Shown: in pieces, positions 25,182 through 33,952 of the stretch
Position numbering within the stretch: the first letter of the stretch is position 1
Layout of the letters: the number at the start of each line of letters is the position of its first letter
Notes under the pieces: model-generated
What the model saw: the letters and a program-made list of their open reading frames with translations, nothing else
What the model was told of the DNA's origin: nothing
Databases searched by the model: none
Assembly: GCA_964407855.1 (NCBI GenBank)
Contig: CAYOXI010000002.1
Span: 1-64,000, forward strand
Origin: SHZI01 sp964407855
Lineage (GTDB): Bacteria; Pseudomonadota; Gammaproteobacteria; Steroidobacterales; GCA-2729495
Reading direction: 5' to 3'
DNA: 64,000 bases
Program-made: the position numbers and the translations under genes

Positions 25182-26615
25182 ATGTACGACAGGACCCGAT
25201 TCTATATCGGGGGCGAGTGGGTCGCCCCGCTTGACGGCCGGGACTTTCCCGTGGTCAATCCGGCCACGGAGCAGGTGATCGGCCGCATCTCCCTCGGCAG
25301 TGCCGCCGACCTCGACCGCGCGGCCCGGGCTGCCAGGGCCGCGTTTCCGGCCTGGGCCGCCACCAGCCTGGACGAGCGCCGGGCGCTGATCGGCCGGATC
25401 ATCGAGGTATTCCGCCGCCGCTACGACGATGTTGCAGCGGCAATATCCGACGAGATGGGCGCCCCCCTTGCCTTTGCGAAGCGGTCGCAGGCCCGGCTCG
25501 GCATCGGTCATCTGGCCACGGTACTGGAGGTACTGGCGGACTTCCCCTTCACCGAGGACCGGCCCGGGTTGCGGCTGGTGCGGGAACCCGTGGGGGTGTG
25601 TGGCTTCATCACGCCCTGGAACTGGCCCATCAACCAGATTGCCTGCAAGGTGGCCCCGGCGCTGGCAGCCGGTTGCACGATGGTGCTCAAGCCCAGCGAG
25701 ATTGCGCCGCTGTCCGCCACCGTCTTTGCCGAGATCCTGCACGAGGCTGGTGTGCCGGCCGGCGTCTTCAACCTGGTGCACGGCGACGGTGCCGGCGTCG
25801 GCCAGGCGCTGGCCACCCATCCGGAGATCGACATGGTGTCCTTCACCGGTTCCACCCGGGCCGGCGTCGCGGTGGCCAAGGCCGGTGCCGACACCGTGAA
25901 GCGGGTCCACCAGGAACTGGGCGGCAAGTCGCCGCTGGTGATCCTGGATGAGGCGATTCTCGAGGCGGCGGTGCGCTGGGGCGTGGACGACTGCTTCAGC
26001 AACAGTGGCCAGTCCTGCAATGCGCCTACCCGGATGCTGGTGCCGGCCAGGCTGCATGACCGGGCCGCTGTGCTGGCGCGCGAACTTGCCGAGGAGATGG
26101 TGGTGGGCGACCCGCGGGACGAGCGTACGCAGCTCGGTCCGGTCGTGAGCCAGTTGCAGTACGACAGGATCCAGCGCCTGATCGGCATCGGCATCGACGA
26201 AGGTGCCACGCTGCTTGCCGGTGGACCGGGTCGCCCGGCCGGACTCGACGGGGGCTTCTATGTGCGTCCCACCGTCTTTGGCGGTGTCCGCAACGACATG
26301 ACGATTGCCCGTGAGGAAATCTTCGGTCCCGTGCTTGCGCTGCTGCCGTTCAGCGATGAGGAGGAGGCGCTCAGAATTGCCAACGACACGCCCTATGGAC
26401 TCGCAGCCTATGTCTTCGCAACCGATCCGGTAGTGGCCCGCCGGGCAGCAGGCCGGATCCGCGCAGGCATGGTGCACATCAATGGCGCGCCGATGGCGTT
26501 GAACGCACCCTTTGGCGGGTTCAAGCAGTCCGGCAACGGCCGCGAGTGGGGCGAGTTTGGCCTGGCTGACTTCGTGGAGCTCAAGGTGATCCTGGGCTAC
26601 GAAGGCAAGGGCTAA
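25182..26615 (+). CDS. NAD(P)-dependent aldehyde dehydrogenase
   Basis: 477 residues. The oxidation machinery is complete: oxyanion Asn146 in TPWNWPI, cofactor loop FTGSTRAG (221-228), general base Glu245 in QELGGKSPL and nucleophile Cys279 in NSGQSCNAP. The NSGQSCNAPTR wording and the overall sequence resemble the broad DhaS/putative semialdehyde or fatty aldehyde dehydrogenases rather than a specific enzyme. It starts a run of co-directional genes, with avtA 11 bases downstream. A candidate role is succinate- or other omega-semialdehyde oxidation, but this is not shown. Confidence 0.92.
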   Translation: MYDRTRFYIGGEWVAPLDGRDFPVVNPATEQVIGRISLGSAADLDRAARAARAAFPAWAATSLDERRALIGRIIEVFRRRYDDVAAAISDEMGAPLAFAKRSQARLGIGHLATVLEVLADFPFTEDRPGLRLVREPVGVCGFITPWNWPINQIACKVAPALAAGCTMVLKPSEIAPLSATVFAEILHEAGVPAGVFNLVHGDGAGVGQALATHPEIDMVSFTGSTRAGVAVAKAGADTVKRVHQELGGKSPLVILDEAILEAAVRWGVDDCFSNSGQSCNAPTRMLVPARLHDRAAVLARELAEEMVVGDPRDERTQLGPVVSQLQYDRIQRLIGIGIDEGATLLAGGPGRPAGLDGGFYVRPTVFGGVRNDMTIAREEIFGPVLALLPFSDEEEALRIANDTPYGLAAYVFATDPVVARRAAGRIRAGMVHINGAPMALNAPFGGFKQSGNGREWGEFGLADFVELKVILGYEGKG

Positions 26616-26626
26616 GACGGCAAGGC

Positions 26627-27889
26627 ATGAAGCTCTCGGCCTTCGGCGAGCGTTTCACCCGGCAGACGGGTGCGCTGGAACTGATGAGCGACCTGGGTGC
26701 AGCGATGGCCGCCGAGCACCCGCCGCTGATGCTGGGTGGCGGAAATCCGGCCCACATCCCCCAGCTGCTCGCGGCCTTCCGGGCACAGTTTCACAAGGTA
26801 CTGGACGATGATCGCGAGTTCCGGCGCCTGGTTGCCGACTATCCGGATCCGGTTGGCGAGCAATCCTTCCGGAGCGCGCTGGCCGGCCTGCTCCAGCGGG
26901 AATGCGGCTGGCCCGTGGGTCCCGAACATATCGCGCTGACGGCCGGCAGCCAGCAGGGCTTTTTCCTGCTCTTCAACCTGCTGGCCGGTCCCCGGGCGGA
27001 TGGCAGTGAAGGGCGCATCCTGCTGCCACTCACGCCGGAGTACATCGGCTACGCCGACCTCGGTGTCAGCAGCGACCTGTTCGTGGCCAGCCGTCCGGCC
27101 ATCGAATTCCTGCCGGACCAGCAGTTCAAATATCGCGTGGATTTTTCGGCGCTGGAGCCGAAGGTGCCCATTGCCGCGATCTGTGCCTCCCGCCCCACCA
27201 ACCCCACCGGCAATGTACTGACCGATGACGAGGTCGGGGGCTTGCGCCACCTTGCCCGGCGACTGGAAGTGCCCCTGATCCTCGACAACGCCTACGGCCT
27301 GCCGTTTCCGCGCATCGTCTTCAGTGAGGCATCACCGGTCTGGGACGAGGACATGATCGTGTGCCTCAGCCTCTCAAAGCTGGGCCTGCCGGGCCTGCGC
27401 ACCGGCATCATCGTGGCCCGGCCGGACCTGATTGCGGCCCTCGGCGCGATGACTGCAGTGACCAGCCTGGCCGTCGGCAGTGTCGGCCCGGTGCTGCTCC
27501 GGGAGCTGGTGGCGAGTGGCGAAATCGTCCGCCTGTCGCAGGAGTTCATCACGCCCTTCTACCGCCAGCGTGCCATGCAGGCGGTCGCCTGGTTGCGGGC
27601 GGCGCTGGACGGCTGCGAGTGGCATGTCCACAAGCCCGAAGGGGCCATCTTCCTGTGGCTGTGGCTGCCGAAGCTGCGCATCACGAGTGCCGAGCTCTAC
27701 GCACGACTCAAGGCCCGGGGCGTGCTGGTGCTGTCGGGGCACCATTTCTTTCCGGGGCTGGCGGATGATCCCGCCGATCCGTGGCCCCACCGTCACCAGT
27801 GCCTGCGGATCACCTACGCGCGGGACGAGGAGACCGTACGGCGGGGCATCGCGATGATCGGTGAAGAGGTGCGCCGTCACCACGCCTGA
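26627..27889 (+). CDS. avtA: valine-pyruvate transaminase
   Basis: Transfers amino groups between valine and pyruvate to supply alanine or valine. The 420-residue sequence matches E. coli AvtA (417) throughout: MLGGGNPAHIP (35-45), ALTAGSQQGFFLLFNL, PEYIGYADLG, SRPTNPTGNV, DNAYGLPFP and the PLP Lys251 in SLSKLGLPGLRTG. The C-terminal HKPEGAIFLWLWLPKL and GHHFFPGL are also shared. It is a fold-type I class I aminotransferase. It sits 11 bases after the aldehyde dehydrogenase, suggesting a shared transcript. Confidence 0.95.
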   Translation: MKLSAFGERFTRQTGALELMSDLGAAMAAEHPPLMLGGGNPAHIPQLLAAFRAQFHKVLDDDREFRRLVADYPDPVGEQSFRSALAGLLQRECGWPVGPEHIALTAGSQQGFFLLFNLLAGPRADGSEGRILLPLTPEYIGYADLGVSSDLFVASRPAIEFLPDQQFKYRVDFSALEPKVPIAAICASRPTNPTGNVLTDDEVGGLRHLARRLEVPLILDNAYGLPFPRIVFSEASPVWDEDMIVCLSLSKLGLPGLRTGIIVARPDLIAALGAMTAVTSLAVGSVGPVLLRELVASGEIVRLSQEFITPFYRQRAMQAVAWLRAALDGCEWHVHKPEGAIFLWLWLPKLRITSAELYARLKARGVLVLSGHHFFPGLADDPADPWPHRHQCLRITYARDEETVRRGIAMIGEEVRRHHA

Positions 27890-27969
27890 GTGGTGACGGG
27901 CCTCAGGTTGTCGTGGGCCGCCCGCATCCGTATCCTCTGGCCGCGTTTCGAACTGACACAGGACAGGTG

Positions 27970-28947
27970 ATGACGGACCGGCAATTGTTGTATGTGTTCC
28001 CGGGCCAGGGTTCACAGTACCGGGGCATGGGCAGCGACCTGTACCGGGACTTTGCGGTGGCCCGGCAGCTCTACGACCAGGCCAGTGACGTGCTGGGCTT
28101 CGACCTGCGCCGGCTGTCCTTCGAGGATCCGGCGGACGAGATCGGCCTGACCCGCAACACCCAGCCCGCACTGCTCACGCACGAGATCGCCTGCCTGCGG
28201 GTATTCGAGGAACTGTCTGGTGGGCAGGTGGTGCCGGCGCTGGCCGCCGGCCACAGCCTCGGTGAATACAGCGCGCTGGTGGCAGCAGGCGCGCTGGCCT
28301 TCGAGGATGCCCTGCGGCTGGTGCGCCGGCGGGGGGAACTGATGGGTGAGCACGGCGAGGGCGGCATGCTCGCGCTGACCCTTGACGTGGACACCGCCCG
28401 CCCGCTGGCCGACCGTCACTACTGCCAGGTGGCGAGCTGCAACCTGCCGGAGCAGACCGTGGTGGGCGGCCGGGACGCCGACCTGGATGCGCTGGCCGCG
28501 GACCTGGCGGTGCGGATGCCGCGCAAACGTGCGATCCGCCTGGCCACGGAAGGTGCCTTCCATACTTATTTTATGGTCACCGCCGCCCGCCTGTTTCGCG
28601 ATGACCTGGACCGCACACCCTTCGCGGCGCCCCGCATCGGCGTGCTCTCCAACTACACGGGGGGACTGCATGATCCGGAGCCGGAGGCCATACGCACACG
28701 GCTGTTCTTCCAGCTCTTCAATCCCGTCAACTGGGTCGGCTGTCTGACCACCGCAGTGAGCCAGGGCATCGGCAGCTGCATCGAGTTTGGCGGTGGCCTC
28801 GGCACCGGGGAGGGTCCGGAGAGCAAGCGGCCCAATCTGGAAGGGATCGTGAAGAAAACCCTGAAGGCGGCCGGGGTGGAAGCCGGCTACGTGGCCGCGA
28901 TCAACAGCGAGACCCTGCGCGCAACGGCCGCCGGCACCGCCGCCTGA
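27970..28947 (+). CDS. malonyl-CoA acyltransferase (FabD-like), free-standing
   Basis: 325 residues. FPGQGSQYRGMG (10-21), nucleophile Ser96 in AAGHSLGEY, the acyl-carboxylate Arg in LVRRRGELM (~120) and His198 in EGAFHTYFM define an acyl transferase like FabD or trans-acting polyketide acyltransferases. In FabD the His segment normally reads PFHS; AFHT is a variant. The C-terminal EFGGGLGTGEGPESKR replaces the usual ExGPGxxL. It is not in a fab cluster (no fabH, fabG, acpP), so it may serve a special pathway rather than bulk fatty acid synthesis. ATG 27970 follows an AGGACAGG ribosome-binding site. Confidence 0.85.
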   Translation: MTDRQLLYVFPGQGSQYRGMGSDLYRDFAVARQLYDQASDVLGFDLRRLSFEDPADEIGLTRNTQPALLTHEIACLRVFEELSGGQVVPALAAGHSLGEYSALVAAGALAFEDALRLVRRRGELMGEHGEGGMLALTLDVDTARPLADRHYCQVASCNLPEQTVVGGRDADLDALAADLAVRMPRKRAIRLATEGAFHTYFMVTAARLFRDDLDRTPFAAPRIGVLSNYTGGLHDPEPEAIRTRLFFQLFNPVNWVGCLTTAVSQGIGSCIEFGGGLGTGEGPESKRPNLEGIVKKTLKAAGVEAGYVAAINSETLRATAAGTAA

Positions 28948-28958
28948 CCGGCACGCTG

Positions 28959-29918
28959 ATGCAAGCCCAGACCTCCTGGCTGATCGGCGTCTTCCTGAGG
29001 GGGGTGGCGATGGGTGCCGCCAACGTGATCCCGGGCGTCTCGGGCGGCACGATCGCCTTCATCACCGGCATCTACGAGCGCCTGATCAACGGCATCCGGA
29101 AGTTCGGCCCCGCCAGCCTGCGCCTGCTGCTGGCCGGCCGCTATGCCGAGTTTGCGCGCTTTACCGATCTGGGCTTCCTGGCGGTACTGGCCAGTGGCGT
29201 GGTCGTCGGTATCCTGTCGCTGGCACGGGTGCTCAGTTACCTGCTCGACCGGCACGCCATCCTGGTCTGGGCTTTTTTCTTTGGTCTGATACTGGCCTCG
29301 ATCCTGTTTGTCGGCGTACGGGTCGGGCGCTGGAGCGCCGGCCCGCTGCTCGGACTTGTGCTGGGAACGGCGGTGGCCGTTGGCATCGCGCTGCTGACCC
29401 CCGCAGAGGAGAATGCGGGTACCGTCTATCTGCTGGTCTGCGGCGCCCTGGCCATGGCCAGCATGATCATGCCCGGACTGTCCGGTTCCTTCGTGCTGCT
29501 GCTGATGGGCAACTACCAGCTGGTGATGATCGAGTCGGTCACGCAGCTCACCGAGTTCGATGCCGGCGCCTTCCGCGTGCTGGTGCCCTTCGCGATCGGG
29601 GCCATTGTCGGCATCATGATGCTGAGCCATGTGCTGTCCTGGGTGTTTCGCCGCTTTCACGATATCGCCGTGGCCCTGCTGACGGGTTTCGTGGCCGGTT
29701 CCCTGCTGGTGATCTGGCCCTGGAAGTCCCCGATCATCGCGACGCTCGGCAGCGGCAGCCGGGCGAAGGAGAAGATCCTGGGCTATGACTGGCTGCTGCC
29801 GGCGCCGACCACCGAGACCCTGATCGCCGTCGCCGTGATGGCCGCGGGCTTCGTGCTGGTCTGGCTGATGGAACGGGTGGGCAGCGGGACGCGCGCGGGC
29901 GGCAGCACTCATGTCTGA
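28959..29918 (+). CDS. DUF368 membrane protein, probable undecaprenyl-phosphate translocase
   Basis: 319 residues, about eight membrane segments. The paired re-entrant motifs NVIPGVSGGTIAFITGIYERL and MIMPGLSGSFVLLLMGNYQ define DUF368. Members named PopT have been shown to return the lipid carrier undecaprenyl phosphate across the inner membrane for re-use in envelope synthesis. It starts 11 bases after the acyltransferase gene and its end overlaps the serine hydrolase gene by eight bases. Confidence 0.9.
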   Translation: MQAQTSWLIGVFLRGVAMGAANVIPGVSGGTIAFITGIYERLINGIRKFGPASLRLLLAGRYAEFARFTDLGFLAVLASGVVVGILSLARVLSYLLDRHAILVWAFFFGLILASILFVGVRVGRWSAGPLLGLVLGTAVAVGIALLTPAEENAGTVYLLVCGALAMASMIMPGLSGSFVLLLMGNYQLVMIESVTQLTEFDAGAFRVLVPFAIGAIVGIMMLSHVLSWVFRRFHDIAVALLTGFVAGSLLVIWPWKSPIIATLGSGSRAKEKILGYDWLLPAPTTETLIAVAVMAAGFVLVWLMERVGSGTRAGGSTHV

Positions 29919-31149
29919 GACCGGACCCCGTCGCCGTCGGCATCACTGGCTGGCGGGTCTGGGGCTGGCCACCTTCGTGATCGTGAGCGCGGTGTACTGG
30001 CAGGACCCCTGGTTCTGGCGGAATTACGTGCGCTTCTTCCAGAGCGGCAGTCCGACCAGCGTGGAACTGCTGCCGCCGGACGAGGAGATCCGGGGCGATG
30101 GCAGCCTGGTGCTGCCGGTGGCGCTGCCCGCCGACCGGACGATCTCGCCGGCCGCGCTGGCGGACATGCACCGCTACGCCACGGAGTTTGGCAGCCACGC
30201 ACTGATCACCGTGCACCAGGGCGTCATCCAGGACGAGTGGTATGCCCCGCACTGGGAGCGCGACCGCCTCACCCAGTCCCAGTCGATGCACAAGTCGCTG
30301 ATGGGACTCTTCATCGGTGTGGCGATCGAAGAGGGCCTGATCGTGTCTGCCGACGACCCGGTGGGCACCTATCTGGTGGAGTGGCGGGATGATCCCCGGG
30401 GCACGATCACGCTCCGGCAGCTGATGCAGATGAGCTCGGGCCTCGCCCAGTACCGCTTTACGCTGAACCCCTTCACCGACGACAACCGCTGGCTCAATTC
30501 CGGCCGCTCCGGCGAAGTGATCCTGCGCACACCGCTGGCGGACTGGGCGCCGGGCACGAAGTACGACTACAACAACATCAACTCCGAGCTGCTGGGCATG
30601 GTGCTGGAGCGCGTCCACGGCCAGCGCTATGCGGAGATCCTGCGGGAGAAGCTGTGGCTGCCGATGGGCGGCGAGGTGGCACGGGTCCATACCGACCGCC
30701 CCGGTGGCCGGGCCTTCACCTCCTGCTGCCTCGCTGCGCCCGCCATGGACTGGGCGCGGATCGGCGTGATGCTGCTTGCGAAGGGTGAAGTGAATGGCCG
30801 ACGGATAGTCAGCCGCGGGTGGCTTGAGGAGATGACCACCCCATCGCCATCGGCAGGCCACTACGGATTGCAGGTGTGGCTGGGCTACGACGACCCGGTG
30901 CTGCCGGCGGACGGGGGTGGTTCCACCGGGGCCGTGGCCAGCGAGGCCTTCCTGGCGCGGGACACCTGGATGACCTGGGGCCGCGGGCAGCAGCATGTGT
31001 TCATCGTGCCCTCCCGGGAGCTCGTGATCGTGCGCCTCGGCCCGGCACTCGGTCGCAGCCCGATCAGGCCGGGCTTCGACATCACTTACCTGGTCAATAC
31101 CGCGATTCGCGGCCTGCAGCCCGGGGCCCGGGCGCCGCCTGATTCATGA
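29911..31149 (+). CDS. membrane-anchored serine hydrolase (class C beta-lactamase/NylB-like family)
   Basis: 412 residues with an N-terminal signal anchor (about 13-30). The penicillin-binding fold has its nucleophile motif S125-M-H-K128 in QSQSMHKSLMG and the YxN-type element around Y220-N222 in KYDYNNIN. Relatives include 6-aminohexanoate-dimer hydrolase and many uncharacterised periplasmic esterases or amidases. The third motif is not clear; TWGRGQQHVFIVP is the likely region. It overlaps the DUF368 gene by eight bases, and its end overlaps the end of the convergent ParA-like gene by six. Confidence 0.87.
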   Translation: MSETGPRRRRHHWLAGLGLATFVIVSAVYWQDPWFWRNYVRFFQSGSPTSVELLPPDEEIRGDGSLVLPVALPADRTISPAALADMHRYATEFGSHALITVHQGVIQDEWYAPHWERDRLTQSQSMHKSLMGLFIGVAIEEGLIVSADDPVGTYLVEWRDDPRGTITLRQLMQMSSGLAQYRFTLNPFTDDNRWLNSGRSGEVILRTPLADWAPGTKYDYNNINSELLGMVLERVHGQRYAEILREKLWLPMGGEVARVHTDRPGGRAFTSCCLAAPAMDWARIGVMLLAKGEVNGRRIVSRGWLEEMTTPSPSAGHYGLQVWLGYDDPVLPADGGGSTGAVASEAFLARDTWMTWGRGQQHVFIVPSRELVIVRLGPALGRSPIRPGFDITYLVNTAIRGLQPGARAPPDS

Positions 31150-31974
31150 ACCCGGATTGTCCCGCCGGGCAATGTGATCGCTGAGGTTGACCACCTCGGC
31201 CGAAACCTGGGGCTGGGCCTGCTGCGTGAACTCCGGCACTTCCACCTGGCCCAGCACGTCCCGCTCGGAGAGCGGCGTGTTGAGGCGCATTTCCAGCCAG
31301 CTGGTCAATGGCAGCCAGCTCAGCAGGTCCTTCTTCGTGCGGGAGGCATGCATCTCGTGGATGCTGATGCCTTCATCCGCCGAATGCACGTAGTTCTGGC
31401 TGTCCCGCAGGGCCCCGACGATGGGAATCTGCAGCCGGTCAAGAAAGGCCATGAGCTTGCGGAAGCCCACCGTGTTCTCCCGCACGCGGTTGGCGACGAC
31501 GCCGAGGCGCCCCATGCGCCGGCTCACTTTGGCCACCAGCAGCAGGTCGGCGATCAGGCGTGACGCGGCATGGATGTCGATCGCGGAGGGCAGCACCGGC
31601 ACCAGGATCGCGTGCGCGCCGGGCGTGAAGTCGGTGAGCTGGGCGGTGGTCATCGCCGCCGGCGTGTCCATCACCAGATAGCGGTACTCGTGGGGAATAC
31701 GGAGCTGGAAGCTCCGCGTCATGTTCATCTTCTTTTCGTAGGCCGCCACGCCGTAGATCAGCGGGGGCAGGGGTTGCAGGGTCCGCCTGCCACGCCGGGC
31801 GAGCCACCGGAAGCTGGACCCCTGCGGATCGAAATCCATCAGCGCCGTGGGCCGGCCGCAGGAGGCAAGGTAGCCAGCCAGATTCATCGCGAGCGTGGTC
31901 TTCCCCGACCCACCCTTGGGGTTGATGATCACGACCTTGCGCAGGTCCGGATGGCCGGGGATGGTCAGGCTCAT
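31144..31974 (-). CDS. ParA/MinD-like ATPase, not part of a chromosome-partition locus
   Basis: 276 residues. Deviant Walker A KGGSGKTT at 20-27 with the signature lysine, switch I region MDFDPQGSS and Walker B LVMDTPA. The second half has helices that in ParA bind DNA non-specifically or membranes. No ParB or parS-like gene lies beside it. It is the last gene of an operon with a cytochrome P450 and a fatty acyl-AMP ligase (nine bases from the ligase stop), so it may position a non-chromosomal cargo. A Pro/Gln-rich tail ends the protein. Confidence 0.88.
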   Translation of the reverse strand: MSLTIPGHPDLRKVVIINPKGGSGKTTLAMNLAGYLASCGRPTALMDFDPQGSSFRWLARRGRRTLQPLPPLIYGVAAYEKKMNMTRSFQLRIPHEYRYLVMDTPAAMTTAQLTDFTPGAHAILVPVLPSAIDIHAASRLIADLLLVAKVSRRMGRLGVVANRVRENTVGFRKLMAFLDRLQIPIVGALRDSQNYVHSADEGISIHEMHASRTKKDLLSWLPLTSWLEMRLNTPLSERDVLGQVEVPEFTQQAQPQVSAEVVNLSDHIARRDNPGS

Positions 31975-31983
31975 GGGCGCAGT

Positions 31984-33948
31984 CTAACTCCGGTTGCCCG
32001 CCTCAAGGTGCTCCGCCACCGCCCGGATGGTGGATTTTGTGAACAGGTCCTCGACATCGAGCTGGCCTGGGTATTCCTCGTCGATGCGCTCGTGGATCCG
32101 GGCCAGCGTCAGGGAGCTGACGCCCAGCTCGAAGAAATCGTCGTCGAGGCCGATGGCGCGGTCGGTGATCACGGCCGCACAGATCTGCCGGATGCGCGCC
32201 TCCATTTCTGACTCGCCGGCATCGCTGGTGACAGCGGCGTGCGGCGCCAGGGCGTCGAGTTCGGCCAGCACGCCGTCAAACGAGCCGGCTTCGTAGTCCG
32301 CGGCCAGCTTCGCGCGCTGGAGCTTGCCGCTGGTGGTCTTCGGCAGGTTGCGTACCGGTATGACATGGGCCACCGACAGGCCGGTGTGCTCGGTGATCTG
32401 CCGCCGAAGCTGGTTGGCTACCGGCAGGAAATCGACGAGCGGGCCCCGCTGGACCAGGAAGAGCAGCAGCTGATCCTCATCCCCGTCGCCCCGCCGCGCG
32501 GCAGCCGCGGCAACCTTGCCGAGCTCGATACCGGCCGAGGTCTCCGCAATGCTTTCCAGGTCGTGGGGATAGTAGTTCTGGCCGTTGACGAAAATGATTT
32601 CCTTGTAGCGGCCGGTGATCACCAGCTCAGCGTCCGTCGCCGTGAGAAAGCCGAGATCGCCGGTACGGAGCCAGCCGTCGGTTGTAAAGGGCTGACCGGA
32701 GGCCGGGATACCCGTATAGCCCCGGGTGACGTTGCCGCCGCGGATCTGCACATGGCCCACCGTGCCGTCTGGTACCGGTCGGTCGTCGTCGTCGGCAATG
32801 CGCAGCGCGGTATCCCGGAGCGGTGTGCCCAGCACCATCAGGGCGAGACCATCCTGCCCGCCGCCGGAAGCCGGCGTTGCCTGCCGGCCGATGCCCAGAG
32901 AACTGCGCTCGAGGCTGATGGCACGGAACGCCCGTCCAGGCGCCGGAAAGCTGACGGCCAGGCAGGCTTCGGCCAGGCCGTATACCGGGTACATCGCGGT
33001 AGGGGCCAGCCCGTGGGGAGTCATCGCCGTGATGAAGCGTTCGCACAGCGGCACCGAGATCGGCTCGGCACCATTGAAGAGCAGGCGGATGCAGGACAGA
33101 TCCACACCGTCCGCGAGCCCTTTCGACTCGTAGAGCTTCAGGAAGTGCTTGTAGCCGAAGTTCGGCGAACTGGTCAGCGTCGCACGAATGCGGCTCGCTT
33201 CCTCCAGCCAGAGCAGCGGCCGGCGGCTGAAGAGCCGGGTGTCCATGATGGTGTGCTCGATGCGGGCGCTCAGCATGCACAGGTGGAAGCCGATCAGCCC
33301 CATGTCATGGGTGAGCGGCATCCAGCTCAGCGAGATGTCCTGGTCGGTGAAGGCCGCCCGCTCGATGATCGCGCCGATGTTCGTCAGGATGTTCCGGTGG
33401 GTCAGCTCCACGCCCTTGGGCGTGCTGGTGCTGCCCGACGAATACTGGATGAACGCGAGGTCGTCCGGCCGGGCCGGATGCACCGTACCCGGTGTCCCGA
33501 TGTCGGTAACCCGCTCGATCGTCAGGGCGCGCGCGGCCAGCGCGGTCACGGCCCCGGACTGGCCGGATTGCCGGCCAAAGTCTTCGAGCCGGCTCAGCTG
33601 GGCGGCCTCGGTGTAAAGCATCGGCCTGCCGAGCTGGCCGAAGACCTGCAGCAGCTTGAAGCGGTGATCGTCGCTGATCCCCACGGCCACCGGGACAGGT
33701 ACCAGGCCGCCAAGCAGGCAGGCCCAGAAGCCGTCGATGAACTGCTCGTTGCTCGACGTGTGCAAAATTACCCGGTCGCCGGGTTGCGCGCCGAAGGCCT
33801 GCAGGTGATGCAGTACACCCAGTGCCGTCCTGCGCAGCGCGGCGAAGCTCACCCGACGGCGTTCGTTCTGTCCGTCGAGGTAGGTGATATGCCGGGGCGC
33901 ATGCTGGTTGGCCTCGAGGACCCCGTTGAGCGTCGCGGGCAGGTTCAT
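31984..33948 (-). CDS. fatty acyl-AMP ligase fused to a C-terminal carrier domain
   Basis: 654 residues. Residues 1 to ~565 form an adenylate-forming domain: the ATP loop YSSGSTSTPKG, SWMPLTHDMGLIG typical of fatty acyl-AMP ligases (FAAL), GYTG...GWLRTGDLG, GRYKEIIFVNGQNYYPHDLE and a C-terminal TSGKLQR catalytic Lys. Residues ~575-650 are a phosphopantetheine carrier with Ser612 in ELGVSSLTLARI. The enzyme should activate a fatty acid as the adenylate and load it on its own carrier. It sits between a P450 (four bases upstream) and a ParA-like ATPase, which suggests modification of the carrier-bound acyl chain. Confidence 0.9.
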   Translation of the reverse strand: MNLPATLNGVLEANQHAPRHITYLDGQNERRRVSFAALRRTALGVLHHLQAFGAQPGDRVILHTSSNEQFIDGFWACLLGGLVPVPVAVGISDDHRFKLLQVFGQLGRPMLYTEAAQLSRLEDFGRQSGQSGAVTALAARALTIERVTDIGTPGTVHPARPDDLAFIQYSSGSTSTPKGVELTHRNILTNIGAIIERAAFTDQDISLSWMPLTHDMGLIGFHLCMLSARIEHTIMDTRLFSRRPLLWLEEASRIRATLTSSPNFGYKHFLKLYESKGLADGVDLSCIRLLFNGAEPISVPLCERFITAMTPHGLAPTAMYPVYGLAEACLAVSFPAPGRAFRAISLERSSLGIGRQATPASGGGQDGLALMVLGTPLRDTALRIADDDDRPVPDGTVGHVQIRGGNVTRGYTGIPASGQPFTTDGWLRTGDLGFLTATDAELVITGRYKEIIFVNGQNYYPHDLESIAETSAGIELGKVAAAAARRGDGDEDQLLLFLVQRGPLVDFLPVANQLRRQITEHTGLSVAHVIPVRNLPKTTSGKLQRAKLAADYEAGSFDGVLAELDALAPHAAVTSDAGESEMEARIRQICAAVITDRAIGLDDDFFELGVSSLTLARIHERIDEEYPGQLDVEDLFTKSTIRAVAEHLEAGNRS

Positions 33949-33952
33949 GGTC

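Noticed and set aside
31144..31974. Chromosome origin/partition locus
   Set aside because: The ParA-like gene lacks ParB, parS-like repeats and neighbours such as gidA/B or dnaA, and it belongs to a lipid-type operon.
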